Positions 24,568 through 32,601 are shown, counted from the stretch's first letter. The stretch: DNA of 64,000 nucleotides from Pampinifervens sp037481935 (GCF_046159715.1 NZ_JBJXCT010000010.1:4658-68657), one strand, 5' to 3'. Numbers and translations: made by a program. Notes: generated by a model not told the origin, from the sequence alone.

Positions 24568-25044
24568 TTATAGCTTTATCTTTCCTTCCTTCAACTCCCT
24601 TCTTAGCTGTCTCTCAAGGTCTCTCTGTCGGAGTTCCTCTCTCCTGTCGTAAGACTTTTTACCTCTGGCGAGGGCTATCTCCACCTTTGCCTTCCCATTC
24701 TTGAAGTAAATCCTGAGCGGTATAAGAGTATAGCCCTTTTCCTTTACCTTTCCCATAAGCCTGAGTATTTCCCTTTTGTGAAGCAGGAGTTTTCTGTTTC
24801 TCAGTGGGTCAGGGGGCTTTATGGTAGCGTAGCGATAAGGGGCTATGTAAAGGTTGTAGAGCCAGGCTTCTCCATCCTGAATCCTCACAAAACTGTCTTT
24901 AAAGGATACAGTCTGCCTGTTTCTCAGAGCCTTTACCTCAGGACCTTCAAGAACTATGCCGGCTTCGTAGGTTTCCAGTATTTCATACTCTGCCTTTGCC
25001 TCCTTATTATAGGCCACTGTAAGCTCTCCCCTTTGCTTTGCCAT
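24568..25044 (-). CDS. smpB: SsrA-binding protein SmpB
   Basis: Binds tmRNA and brings it to stalled ribosomes. The 158-aa product has VAYNKEAKAEYEILETYEAGIVLEGPEVKALRNR, the OB-fold start with the GPEVKALR core, SFVRIQDGEAWLYN, and HKREILRLMGKVKEKGYTLIPL. The basic C-terminal tail (RGKKSYDRREELRQRD) is the ribosome-contacting part. Start ATG 25044 follows the TPR gene by 4 nt. tRNA-Ser follows 14 nt downstream. The tmRNA gene itself is not seen in the window. Confidence 0.95.
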   Translation of the reverse strand: MAKQRGELTVAYNKEAKAEYEILETYEAGIVLEGPEVKALRNRQTVSFKDSFVRIQDGEAWLYNLYIAPYRYATIKPPDPLRNRKLLLHKREILRLMGKVKEKGYTLIPLRIYFKNGKAKVEIALARGKKSYDRREELRQRDLERQLRRELKEGKIKL

Positions 25045-25048
25045 ACTA

Positions 25049-25528
25049 TCAGTTTAACATAGCCAGTATCTGGTGTCTGAGCACATGGGCTGGTCTGTAG
25101 TCTGGTGCTACCCTTACTGCGTTTTCCGCCTCCAGCAGGGCATCCTTAAACTGTCCCTTCATCAGATAAATCCTTGCAAGGTTCATATGGGGATACTGCC
25201 TTGGCTCATACCTTGGTGCGATTATGGCTCTTCTGAGCCACGGGATTGCCTCATCCAGCCTTCCCATAGCCATAAGGTATGAACCTATGTCGTTGTATGG
25301 ATTTCCAAACTCCGGGTCTATCTCTATAGCCTTCAGGCACAGGTCTATGGCAGTCTCAAGTTCTCCAAGCATGCTGTAGGCCCAGCCCATGTAGGTGTAT
25401 GCTTCTGCAGTAGGCTGAATATCTATGGACTGCTGATATAACTCGATTGCCTGCTGTATATTCCCGGCCATATGCTCCTGAAGAGCCTTCTCTAAAAGCT
25501 CCTTTGCGTCCCTGCTTATTTCCCTCAT
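25049..25528 (-). CDS. Tetratricopeptide repeat protein
   Basis: 159 aa made of about four TPR units, for example GNIQQAIELYQQSIDIQPTAEAYTYMGWAYSMLGELETAIDLCLKAIEIDPEFGNPYNDIG and RLDEAIPWLRRAI (each with the W/L-G-Y-A-P pattern). TPR proteins of this kind are scaffolds; no enzyme domain is attached and no signal peptide is seen, so cytoplasmic. It is the first gene of a short minus-strand unit with smpB and tRNA-Ser. A TTTAAT hexamer lies 6 nt before ATG 25528, with no SD, consistent with a leaderless message. Confidence 0.85.
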   Translation of the reverse strand: MREISRDAKELLEKALQEHMAGNIQQAIELYQQSIDIQPTAEAYTYMGWAYSMLGELETAIDLCLKAIEIDPEFGNPYNDIGSYLMAMGRLDEAIPWLRRAIIAPRYEPRQYPHMNLARIYLMKGQFKDALLEAENAVRVAPDYRPAHVLRHQILAMLN

Positions 25529-25579
25529 GGTAGAATTAAATATAGGCCTGTTAAAAAATTTGACAAGACAGGACTAAAA

Positions 25580-26371
25580 TCACTCCCATTCCCTTTCTCT
25601 CAGAGAACTCTGGAGGTTTCTGGGTATCTCTACCCTCAGACCAAAGAGCAGTTTGAGCTGAAGGGCATTGAGCACCGCCTGAGCCCTTACTGTGTTGTTG
25701 AAGAAGATATAGGTGTCCCTTTCCCCCAGTTTTTTAACCTTTTCCTTTATCTTCTTAAGCTCATCAAGGGAATAGGTGTAGTCGTATAGATGTTCAGGGT
25801 CTCTCCCGTGAAGTCTCACGTAGTTTATGGCACCCACACCAACCCATGGACCCACCAGAAACCTGCCTCCCTTCGGTGCGTCAGAGTTAACCAGAGAAAA
25901 TCCAAGCTCTTCAACAAGTTGGTAAAAGTCCGCTTTTCTAAAGCTCCTGTTTCTGACCTCAAGGACCTTCTGCACACCTCTGAAATCTTCCGAAAGCCTT
26001 CTCAGGTAATGAAGATTCTCCTCTCTATAGCCAAAGCTTTCTGGGAACTGAAAGAGAATGGCTATGAACCTGTCTTCTTCAAAGATAGGCTCTATGGCGT
26101 GGAGAAACTTCTTAACGTCATCCTGAGTGTAGTTTTTAAAATGGGTAAAGCTTCTGTGGGCCTTGAAGGCAAACCTGAGGCTTGATGTTCTTGAAAGCAT
26201 ACTTCTTACCGTTCCCCTGCTGGGGAAGGCATAGAAGGATGAGTTTATCTCAACCACTTCAAAATACTGGGCGTAAAACCTTATGTAATCCTCCCTTTTT
26301 AAAAGGGGAGGGTAGAACCCTCCCACCCAGTCTCTGTAAAAAAAGCCACTACAGCCTATGTATACCCTCAA
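25580..26371 (-). CDS. DUF72 domain protein (YecE-like)
   Basis: 263-aa TIM-barrel-like DUF72 protein. MRVYIGCSGFFYRDWVGGFYPP is the classic YecE start (GCSGW-x-W), FEVVEINSSFYAFPS and FAFKAHRSFTHF follow, and the C-terminus has YVRLHGR and DTYIFFNNTVRAQAVLNALQLKLLFG. The function is not established. The start codon is TTG 26371, overlapping the atpA stop (TTGA); there is no other usable start near the conserved N-terminus. No SD is visible, so it depends on coupling to atpA. Confidence 0.88.
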   Translation of the reverse strand: MRVYIGCSGFFYRDWVGGFYPPLLKREDYIRFYAQYFEVVEINSSFYAFPSRGTVRSMLSRTSSLRFAFKAHRSFTHFKNYTQDDVKKFLHAIEPIFEEDRFIAILFQFPESFGYREENLHYLRRLSEDFRGVQKVLEVRNRSFRKADFYQLVEELGFSLVNSDAPKGGRFLVGPWVGVGAINYVRLHGRDPEHLYDYTYSLDELKKIKEKVKKLGERDTYIFFNNTVRAQAVLNALQLKLLFGLRVEIPRNLQSSLREREWE

Positions 26372-27879
26372 GGAATGAACTTGGACTTGAAGTCCTTAAG
26401 GGCTTCCTCTATTTTTGCCTTGAGCTGGTCATCAAGAGCTTTCTTTTCCCTTATCTCCTTGAGAAGCTCTGCTCTCTCTCTGTCAAGGTAGGTGTATAGC
26501 TCCTTTTCAAACTTTCTTACAGATTCGACCGGAAGGTCATCAAGGTATCCGTTGGTGCCTGCGTATATGGCTATTATCTGCTTTTCTACGGGTATGGGGC
26601 TGTAGGGCTCCTGTTTGAGAAGCTCCACAAGCCTGAGACCTCTGTTTATGGTCTGCTGGGTTGCCTTGTCAAGCTCTGAGGCGAATTGAACGAAAGCCTC
26701 AAGCTCTCTAAACTGAGCGAGGTCAAGTCTGAGTGTTCCGGCCACCTGCTTCATCGCCTTTATCTGAGCTGCACCTCCAACCCTTGAAACAGAAAGACCC
26801 ACGTTTATGGCAGGTCTTATGCCCTTGTTAAAGAGGTCTGGCTCAAGGTAAATCTGACCGTCTGTTATGGATATGACGTTGGTGGGAATGTATGCTGCCA
26901 CGTCGCCAGCCTTTGTCTCTATAACTGGAAGGGCAGTAAGAGAACCAGCACCCATCTCGTCGTTGAGCTTGGCAGCACGCTCTAAAAGCCTTGAATGCAG
27001 GTAGAAGACGTCTCCCGGATATGCCTCCCTTCCAGGTGGCCTTCTCATCAGGAGAGAGAGCTGTCTGTATGCCTCTGCGTGCTTGGAAAGGTCATCGTAG
27101 ATGATTAGGGCATGCTTGCCGTTGTCCCTGAAATACTCCCCAATGGTGCATCCCACAAAGGGAGCAAGGTATTGAAGTGAAGCTGGGTCTGTGGCGGATG
27201 CCACTACCACGCATGTGTATTCCATGGCACCACTTCTCTCAAGAAGCTCTATGATTCTTGCTGTAGTTGACCTTTTCTGACCAATTGCCACATATATGCA
27301 GTAGACGTCCGTGTCCTTCTGGTTAAGTATGGTGTCTATACATATGGTTGTTCTTCCCGTTGACCTGTCGCCAATGATGAGCTCCCTCTGACCCCTTCCT
27401 ATGGGTATCATGGCGTCTATTGCCTTTATGCCCGTCTGGAGTGGCTCATGAACGGACTTTCTCTTTACAACTCCCGGGGCTATCTTCTCCACAGGAGAGC
27501 GGTATTCATACTTTATAGGTCCCTTACCATCAAGGGGATTTCCTAGAGGGTCAATAACTCTACCTATGAGCCCCTCGCCCACCGGAGCATCAAGTATCCT
27601 CCCCGTTCTTCTAACTATAGAACCTTCCCTTATACCGCTCTCGCTACCAAGGACTATGATACCCACGTTGTCCTCTTCAAGGTTAAAGGCCAGGCCCATG
27701 GTTCCGCCTTCAAACTCCACAAGCTCGTTAGCCATAACATTGTCAAGTCCGTAAGCCCTCGCCACACCATCACCCACGTAGTAAACAACACCAACCTCTT
27801 CCATCTTTGCCGATGCTTCAAAACCCTTTATCTGTTCCTTCAGGAGCCCAAGAGCTTCTTCGTAGGTTATGGTTGCCAT
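26368..27879 (-). CDS. atpA: ATP synthase F1 subunit alpha
   Basis: 503-aa non-catalytic nucleotide-binding subunit of F1. Walker A region is GDRSTGRTTICIDTILNQK; ALIIYDDLSKHAEAYRQLSLLMRRPPGREAYPGDVFYLHSRLLERAAKL is the family's central signature; PAINVGLSVSRVGGAAQ matches the ATPase alpha/beta signature. Residue Arg in the SVSRVG block is the arginine finger. ATG 27879 has a good SD (AAGGAGGT). None of the other F1Fo genes is next to it; the beta subunit gene lies at 58504. Dispersed atp genes are known in Aquificales. Confidence 0.97.
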   Translation of the reverse strand: MATITYEEALGLLKEQIKGFEASAKMEEVGVVYYVGDGVARAYGLDNVMANELVEFEGGTMGLAFNLEEDNVGIIVLGSESGIREGSIVRRTGRILDAPVGEGLIGRVIDPLGNPLDGKGPIKYEYRSPVEKIAPGVVKRKSVHEPLQTGIKAIDAMIPIGRGQRELIIGDRSTGRTTICIDTILNQKDTDVYCIYVAIGQKRSTTARIIELLERSGAMEYTCVVVASATDPASLQYLAPFVGCTIGEYFRDNGKHALIIYDDLSKHAEAYRQLSLLMRRPPGREAYPGDVFYLHSRLLERAAKLNDEMGAGSLTALPVIETKAGDVAAYIPTNVISITDGQIYLEPDLFNKGIRPAINVGLSVSRVGGAAQIKAMKQVAGTLRLDLAQFRELEAFVQFASELDKATQQTINRGLRLVELLKQEPYSPIPVEKQIIAIYAGTNGYLDDLPVESVRKFEKELYTYLDRERAELLKEIREKKALDDQLKAKIEEALKDFKSKFIP

Positions 27880-27890
27880 AACAAACCTCC

Positions 27891-28406
27891 TTATGGTTTT
27901 GGAAGTATTTTACTACAATTTTCACAGAAAAACCTGCTCTTAGCGTCAACCTCCCACAGACTATTGGAAAAGCTCATGACACATTTCCTGTCCTTACAGT
28001 GCATCAGACCAAAGGTATGACCGAGCTCGTGGTTTACCTCTTTAAAGACCCTATCAAAGAAGAGTCTTTCTTCCTTGCTCTGAAGTCTAAAGGTGTTCAC
28101 CAGAGCACAACTTCCTCCCAGCTGGGCAAGGCCAAATATAAAGTTCAGTCCCTCTTCATACACGTCAAAGGGGATAAGGGCTATAAGCTTTAGCATATCA
28201 CGATAATAAACCCTTGATAAAAAACCCAGAAGTGTGCCACCGTGATACTGTCCCCTCTGAGGATTGTAGCCAAGCCTCGGTGGGATTGTAAGGTGAGAAA
28301 AGCGGACTTCGAAGCCGAACACTTCTCTTATGTTCTTCGCAACTGCCAGTATGAGCCTCTTTTCAACGCCGAAGCCGGCAAGATATATATACCTACCTCC
28401 TTGCAC
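27891..28406 (-). CDS. Archaemetzincin-type metalloprotease
   Basis: 171-aa M54 family zinc protease. HELGHTFGLMHC (His126, His130, His136) gives the extended HExxHxxGxxH zinc site, and Cys137, Cys142, Cys161 and Cys164 form the second four-Cys zinc site that defines archaemetzincins (here KDRKCVMSFSNS and FFCENC). Archaemetzincins occur mostly in archaea and a few bacteria and their substrates are unknown. The frame opens at GTG 28406, overlapping the mltG stop. A perfect AAGGAGGT lies inside the first codons, so the true start may be a later codon (see findings). The last two codons precede atpA by 11 nt. Confidence 0.88.
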   Translation of the reverse strand: MQGGRYIYLAGFGVEKRLILAVAKNIREVFGFEVRFSHLTIPPRLGYNPQRGQYHGGTLLGFLSRVYYRDMLKLIALIPFDVYEEGLNFIFGLAQLGGSCALVNTFRLQSKEERLFFDRVFKEVNHELGHTFGLMHCKDRKCVMSFSNSLWEVDAKSRFFCENCSKILPKP

Positions 28407-29364
28407 TTCTGTATTCCCTCACTCTTCTGTTGTGTTCCTGAAGGGTTCTGCTGAAATGGTGTCCACCCAAGCCGTCGGCCACAAAGTATAGGTAATCAAC
28501 CCTTTCGGGTTCAAGAGCAGCCTTCAGAGATTCAAGCCCGGGGTTGCATATGGGTGAGGGCGGAAGACCAAAGTAAACATAGGTGTTGTAAGCATCTTCA
28601 ATCTTCAGGTCCTTCAGCGTCAGACGCCCGTTCCAGAGGTTTCTCCTTTTGAGTGCATAAATTACGGTAGGGTCTATCTGTAGCTTCATGCCTTTTTTCA
28701 GTCTGTTGTGTATTACTGCAGATACGAGGGGTCTCTCCTCTGGTTTTGCGGTTTCCTTCTCTATCATGGAGGCTATTGCCACCCACTCTTCAAGTGTTAA
28801 ACCTCTTTCTGAGAGCCTTTCCCTCAATCCTTCTGTTTTCTTAAGAAAGTTTTTATGCATAACTTCTATTACCCTGAGCGGGTGTGTATTTTTTGAGAAA
28901 AAATAGGTATCAGGAAATAAAAAACCCTCCATGGTGCCAGCCTTTAATCCATATTTTCTTGCAACCTCCTCAGACATGGCGTATTTTAAGAAGTCTTCTG
29001 AGGCGCATATGCGGTTTTCTTCAAGAAGCTCTGCTATGTCGTAGAGGTCAGACCCTTCTGGCACAGTTATCCTGTAGACCTTTTTAAGACCTTTGCTGAG
29101 CTTCTCGTATATATCCCATGGAAAGACAAGCCCCCTAAACTCGTATTCCCCAGCTTCAAGCCTTTTTTTGTAGATACCGTGCAAAAGAAGGAAAGACAGG
29201 GGGTTTCTCAAAAGACCCTCTCTGTAGAACTGAAGGGCTATGTCCGTTGTTGAAGTGCCGTAGGCTATCTCCACGGTCTTTTCCTCCGTCTTCACTGGCA
29301 GAAGGGAGTAAAGGACAAAAAGGGCCACCATAAGGACCGGGAAGAAAAATTTCAGGTATCTCAT
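28393..29364 (-). CDS. mltG: Endolytic peptidoglycan transglycosylase
   Basis: 323-aa MltG/YceG. It has an N-terminal membrane anchor (FFFPVLMVALFVLYSLLPV), a LysM-like region, and the catalytic YceG domain: MEGFLFPDTYFF, WVAIASMIEKETAKPEERPLVSAVIHNRLKKGMKLQ (catalytic Glu in the IEKET motif), QIDPTVIYAL and YNTYVYFGLPPSPICNPGLESLKA. It cleaves nascent glycan strands next to the membrane and limits chain length. ATG 29364 overlaps the ruvX stop (ATGA), a pairing of mltG and ruvX that is frequent in bacteria. Confidence 0.95.
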   Translation of the reverse strand: MRYLKFFFPVLMVALFVLYSLLPVKTEEKTVEIAYGTSTTDIALQFYREGLLRNPLSFLLLHGIYKKRLEAGEYEFRGLVFPWDIYEKLSKGLKKVYRITVPEGSDLYDIAELLEENRICASEDFLKYAMSEEVARKYGLKAGTMEGFLFPDTYFFSKNTHPLRVIEVMHKNFLKKTEGLRERLSERGLTLEEWVAIASMIEKETAKPEERPLVSAVIHNRLKKGMKLQIDPTVIYALKRRNLWNGRLTLKDLKIEDAYNTYVYFGLPPSPICNPGLESLKAALEPERVDYLYFVADGLGGHHFSRTLQEHNRRVREYRSARR

Positions 29365-29765
29365 AGGCTTTCCATATACTCTAAAAGTATGACGTAAGCA
29401 GACAGACTGTCTTTTATTTTCTTTTTCTTTTCAGGCCTGAAGCCCTCCATCATCCTGTAAGCCTCTTTTGTGGTGTATCTTTCGTCCCAGAGTATCACCT
29501 CCACACCTGCCGGTAGCAGGCTTTTCAATTTCTCTGAGAATTCTCTTGCCTCCCCCGCTCTCTGTCCTTCCTTTCCCAGAGGTGTGAGGGGAAGGCCTAC
29601 GAGAATAAGATATACGCCGTGTTCCTTTACCTTGCTGACAATTGACTGAAGGGTTTTTTCACCTTTGTTTTCTATGCTCTCTAAGGGTAAGGCTATACCC
29701 AGCCCTGTATCACCAAGAGCAAGACCTATTCTTTTACTGCCATAATCTATGGCAAGAACCTTCAA
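29361..29765 (-). CDS. ruvX: Putative Holliday junction resolvase / pre-16S rRNA nuclease RuvX (YqgF)
   Basis: 134-aa RNase H-fold protein. VLAIDYGSKRIGLALGD is the first catalytic Asp block; LILVGLPLTPLGKEGQRA and VILWDERYTTKEA (ERxTT) follow; the end SAYVILLEYMESL contains the last acidic region. YqgF was characterised as the nuclease that processes the 5' end of 16S rRNA. Start is TTG 29765, which overlaps the stop of the DUF2892 gene (TTGA); an upstream ATG is rejected because it would add 30 residues not belonging to the fold. Confidence 0.9.
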   Translation of the reverse strand: MKVLAIDYGSKRIGLALGDTGLGIALPLESIENKGEKTLQSIVSKVKEHGVYLILVGLPLTPLGKEGQRAGEAREFSEKLKSLLPAGVEVILWDERYTTKEAYRMMEGFRPEKKKKIKDSLSAYVILLEYMESL

Positions 29766-29947
29766 CCTGTCTTTATGCCCACCACCCTGTAAAGGGGGCA
29801 GAAGCCTATGACAGAAGTTCCTATGAACACTATCCCCAGTATACCCAGTATCCACCAGGCGCCACCCTTAGTAAAGGCAAGATACAGAAACACAAGCCCC
29901 AGCACTATCCTAATGGCCCTATCCCATGTTGCCATGTTCTTTTCCAT
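29762..29947 (-). CDS. DUF2892 (YgaP-like) small membrane protein
   Basis: 61 aa with two hydrophobic helices (IRIVLGLVFLYLAF and WWILGILGIVFIGTSVIGFCPLYRVVG). The end FCPLYRVVGI is the usual DUF2892 ending; in other bacteria the domain is attached to rhodanese. I start it at ATG 29947 because AAGGAGGT lies 7 nt upstream, instead of a GTG 9 nt further up. It is the first gene of a minus-strand run ending at DUF72 (mltG, ruvX, archaemetzincin, atpA). Confidence 0.85.
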   Translation of the reverse strand: MEKNMATWDRAIRIVLGLVFLYLAFTKGGAWWILGILGIVFIGTSVIGFCPLYRVVGIKTG

Positions 29948-30000
29948 GGTTTGCACCTCCTTGGCTGTATATTTTAACCCAATCAGTAAAATAATAGGCT

Positions 30001-30759
30001 ATGAAGGGTCCTGTGGCAATGCTGACGGACTTTGGCCTTAAAGATGGCTTTGTGGGAGCCATGAAGGGGGTAATATTGAGTATAAACCCCGAGGTTCAGC
30101 TCGTTGACCTGAGCCATCAGGTAGAGCCTTTTAACATACTCCACGGTGCCCTGCTTCTGAAAGCTCACTTTTCCTACTTTCCGGCTGGGACGATTTTTCT
30201 GTGTGTTGTAGACCCGGGCGTCGGCTCTGAGAGGCTTCCCCTTGTGGTTGTGTCTGGGAGCTATACCTTTGTTGGACCATACAACGGGCTTTTTGACCTG
30301 GCCCTCAGAAGCATAGGGGAAACACCAAGGGCTTTCAGGATTGAGAAGTTCACCCTTCCAAGGATAAACGAGACCTTTCACGGTAGAGATGTGTTTGCAC
30401 CAGTGGCTGCTTGGCTAAGCAGAGGCGTAGCTCCAGAAGAGGTGGGAAGCCCTACAGATTACAGGTTTAAACTGCAGTGGCAAGAACCCGAGGACAGAGG
30501 GGATGAAATCCTCGGAAGTATAGTTTATTTTGACAGCTTTGGCAACGCTATAACCAACATTCCCTGCGGCAGGTATGTGGAGGGCTACTTCAGGGGCGAG
30601 AGGTTAAGGGTGGTTTCTTACTTCCTTGAGGCTGAGATGGGAAAACCCGCCTTAGTATGCGGTAGCTTTCGCCTCATGGAGATATTCTTGCCTATGGATA
30701 ATCTCAGGGAAAGGCTTGGGGTTCACACTGGTGAGGAGGTAATGTTGAAAAAACTCTGA
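30001..30759 (+). CDS. SAM hydrolase / hydroxide adenosyltransferase family (DUF62)
   Basis: 252 aa. MLTDFGLKDGFVGAMKGVI is the N-terminal signature of the family; VDLSHQVEPFNILHGALLL, CVVDPGVGSERLPLVV and VGPYNGLFDLAL follow, and YFDSFGNAITNIP with SYF near the end completes it. Members split S-adenosylmethionine into adenosine and methionine, or transfer adenosyl to halide in the fluorinase/chlorinase relatives. Nothing here indicates halogen use. The physiological role in thermophiles is unclear. No SD; TAAAAT (29987-29992) is 8 nt before the ATG, so the message may be leaderless. Confidence 0.88.
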   Translation: MKGPVAMLTDFGLKDGFVGAMKGVILSINPEVQLVDLSHQVEPFNILHGALLLKAHFSYFPAGTIFLCVVDPGVGSERLPLVVVSGSYTFVGPYNGLFDLALRSIGETPRAFRIEKFTLPRINETFHGRDVFAPVAAWLSRGVAPEEVGSPTDYRFKLQWQEPEDRGDEILGSIVYFDSFGNAITNIPCGRYVEGYFRGERLRVVSYFLEAEMGKPALVCGSFRLMEIFLPMDNLRERLGVHTGEEVMLKKL

Positions 30760-30780
30760 ATTTTTCCGATAATATACTCA
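30745..30780 (+). promoter_or_regulatory. Putative sigma-28 (FliA) promoter of flgM, leaderless
   Basis: TCCGATAA at 30765-30772 matches the sigma-28 -10 consensus GCCGATAA at 7 of 8, and TGAA(AAAA) at 30746-30753 lies 11 nt before it, as expected for the TAAAGTTT -35 (weak match). It also reads TTGAAA-N17-GATAAT for a sigma-70-like enzyme. The predicted +1 coincides with the A of the flgM ATG at 30780, and there is no SD. Confidence 0.5.
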
Positions 30781-31046
30781 TGATTGACAGGGTAGAGATT
30801 CAGAGAATACTTGGCAATGTAACGGAGCTTGAGGAGAGGAAAAAGAGGCAGGTTCAGGAGAAAGAGGAAAACAATCAGGGCATCAGCGTTGAAATATCTC
30901 AGAGGCTTACTGGTGGTGAAGCGGTGAACTACGAAGACCTGAGCAAAAAAGTGGAAAGTATAAGGTCTCAGCTGCAGAAGAATGCCTACGAAGTCTCTCC
31001 AGAAAAGATACTGCAGGGTCTTGAAAAGTTCCTTTCCTCTAAATAG
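30780..31046 (+). CDS. flgM: Anti-sigma-28 factor FlgM
   Basis: 88 aa, small and charged. The C-terminal half (DLSKKVESIRSQLQKNAYEVSPEKILQGLEKFL) matches FlgM: the KVExIRxxLxxGxYxVxPExIAxxLL core that binds FliA. The N-terminus is unstructured and Glu/Lys/Arg rich, as in the Aquifex protein of the same length. It holds sigma-28 inactive until the hook-basal body is complete and is then exported. No other flagellar gene is in the window. The 3' end overlaps the convergent ABC ATPase gene by 8 nt. Confidence 0.85.
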   Translation: MIDRVEIQRILGNVTELEERKKRQVQEKEENNQGISVEISQRLTGGEAVNYEDLSKKVESIRSQLQKNAYEVSPEKILQGLEKFLSSK

Positions 31047-31782
31047 CCCTCAGGAGCTCCATTGTATATGGATGTTTTGGATTGTCAAAGATGTTCCAGA
31101 CATCTCCTTCCTCCACCACAACACCGTCCTTTAACACCATAACCCTGTCTGCCACTTCTGCCACAACGCCAAAATCGTGAGTTACCAGTATTACACTCCT
31201 GCCCTCCTCCTTCATATCCCTGAAAAGCCTGAGTATTCTGCTCTGCACTGAAACATCAAGGGCAGTGGTTGGCTCATCAGCAAGCACAAGCTCGGGGTTG
31301 CAAAGGGTGGCTATGGCTATGCACACCCTCTGCTTTAGCCCTCCAGAGAGATGATGTGGATAGCTCTGGTATACTCTTTCTGCATCTTTTATACCAGCCT
31401 TTCTGAGGGCTTCAAGGGCTTTCTCTTTTGCACCCCACTTTCCAAAGTGGGCTACATAGGCCTCCTCCACCTGAAGCCCCACCTTAAAGAGTGGGTCAAG
31501 GTAAACGGAGGGCTCCTGAAAGACTATGGATATGTGTCTTCCTCTTATCCTTCTGTATTCCCTCTCGGACAGTCCTAGGAGCTCCTTTCCTCTGAATTTT
31601 ATTGAACCCTGGAGCCTGGCCCCCTCTGGTAGAAGTCCCATTATAGAATAGAGTATGGTGGTTTTCCCAGACCCAGATTCACCTACAATACACAGCACTT
31701 CCCCCTCCTTAACTTCAAAGCTGATACCCTTCAGAACATGATTCTCCCCATACCACAGGTTCAGATTTTTTACTTCAAGCAT
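31039..31782 (-). CDS. ABC transporter ATP-binding protein (Dpp/Opp-like)
   Basis: 247 aa. Walker A GESGSGKTT, the ABC signature LSGGLKQR, Walker B ELVLADEPT and the H-loop VTHDFG are all intact. The sequence resembles DppD/OppD (VFQEPSVYLDPLFKVG, DVSVQSRILRL, NPKHPYTMELL) but stops right after that phrase, lacking the C-terminal Fe-S or oligopeptide motif of full DppD. No permease or binding protein is next to it, so the substrate is unknown. The start ATG 31782 overlaps the HIT gene stop by 8 nt. Confidence 0.88.
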   Translation of the reverse strand: MLEVKNLNLWYGENHVLKGISFEVKEGEVLCIVGESGSGKTTILYSIMGLLPEGARLQGSIKFRGKELLGLSEREYRRIRGRHISIVFQEPSVYLDPLFKVGLQVEEAYVAHFGKWGAKEKALEALRKAGIKDAERVYQSYPHHLSGGLKQRVCIAIATLCNPELVLADEPTTALDVSVQSRILRLFRDMKEEGRSVILVTHDFGVVAEVADRVMVLKDGVVVEEGDVWNIFDNPKHPYTMELLRAI

Positions 31783-32275
31783 TTATCAGCCTTTCAAAGA
31801 CGGGTTTTATCCTGTCGTAGAGCTCGTAAAGGTCCTGAGATATAACCTTTACTCCACCCACAGAAGCCATAAAGTTGGTATCACCGCTCCATCTGGGAAC
31901 TATGTGCAGGTGTATGTGAGTTTCCAGCCCTGCGCCTCCAGCCCTTCCCAGATTGTAGCCTACGTTAAAGCCCTGAGGCTTTATCACCTCCCTGAGTGCC
32001 ATAAGGCATACTCTGGTAAGCCTGTGAATCTCAAGAGATGTATCCTCATCGAGAAGCAGGTAATCACCTATATGCTCAATAGGTGCTATCATGAGATGCC
32101 CCGCGTTATAGGGATACTTGTTGAATATAACAAAGGACCGGGTGCCCCTATATAGCACAAGGTAGTCTCTCAGCTTTTCTTCCTTCTGTGAGGCTGCCTG
32201 ACATAGGAAGCATCCCTCCTGCTCATCCACCTTTTCCACATAGTGGCTTCTCCAGGGAGCCCAGAGTATTTTCAT
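31775..32275 (-). CDS. HIT family hydrolase (diadenosine polyphosphate hydrolase-like)
   Basis: 166 aa of the histidine triad superfamily: the motif HIHLHIVPRW (H-phi-H-phi-H) near residue 119 is the catalytic triad; KYPYNAGHLMIAP is the usual substrate-binding block, and CxxC (CFLCQ) near residue 22 may bind zinc, as in bacterial Ap4A-processing members. ATG 32275 overlaps the stop of the thioredoxin-fold gene (ATGA). It likely hydrolyses dinucleoside polyphosphates or adenylated compounds. Confidence 0.88.
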   Translation of the reverse strand: MKILWAPWRSHYVEKVDEQEGCFLCQAASQKEEKLRDYLVLYRGTRSFVIFNKYPYNAGHLMIAPIEHIGDYLLLDEDTSLEIHRLTRVCLMALREVIKPQGFNVGYNLGRAGGAGLETHIHLHIVPRWSGDTNFMASVGGVKVISQDLYELYDRIKPVFERLINA

Positions 32276-32601
32276 AGCCTCAGAAGTCTCCTTATTGCCC
32301 TTTCCACATCCTCTTCCTCTGGAGTGTAGTCGTGCCTATCCAGCTCCATGGTGTCCCTGAAGTAGAGAACTGCAGGAAAGCTGAAGACGCCAAGGTCTTC
32401 CGCGCTTGTGTGCTTGCTCACGTCAAGCCAGTAAAAGTTTATCTTATCCCCGTAAAGCTTCTGAAACTTTAAAAGTCTTTCGTAAAAGGCCTGATTCTGC
32501 GGATTATCTGGCACTGTAAGAAGCACCACCGCAGGTTTTTCTCCCGCCATTGCCTTTTCATAGAAATCTCTGTCTGTGAGCTCCTCAAAGCCTTCAAACA
32601 T
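32272..32601 (-). CDS. Thioredoxin-fold protein lacking the redox CxxC
   Basis: 109 aa. A thioredoxin-like fold is indicated by AVVLLTVPDNPQNQAFYERLLKFQ, INFYWLDVSKH, LGVFSFPAVLYFRD (with the cis-Pro of SFPAVLYF). The position of the CxxC motif reads VPDNPQN and there is no cysteine, so it is not a conventional thioredoxin. It may be a scaffold or chaperone-like relative. A good SD (AGGAGGT) precedes ATG 32601. It starts a three-gene unit with HIT and ABC ATPase. Confidence 0.7.
   Translation of the reverse strand: MFEGFEELTDRDFYEKAMAGEKPAVVLLTVPDNPQNQAFYERLLKFQKLYGDKINFYWLDVSKHTSAEDLGVFSFPAVLYFRDTMELDRHDYTPEEEDVERAIRRLLRL

Noticed and set aside
24456..24704. Open frame of 82 residues antisense to tRNA-Ser and smpB
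   Set aside because: It is the translation of the complement of tRNA-Ser and smpB and has no SD.
29766..29855. 30-residue N-terminal extension of RuvX
   Set aside because: It reads through the DUF2892 gene in another frame; the TTG at 29765 starts exactly at the fold and overlaps the stop.
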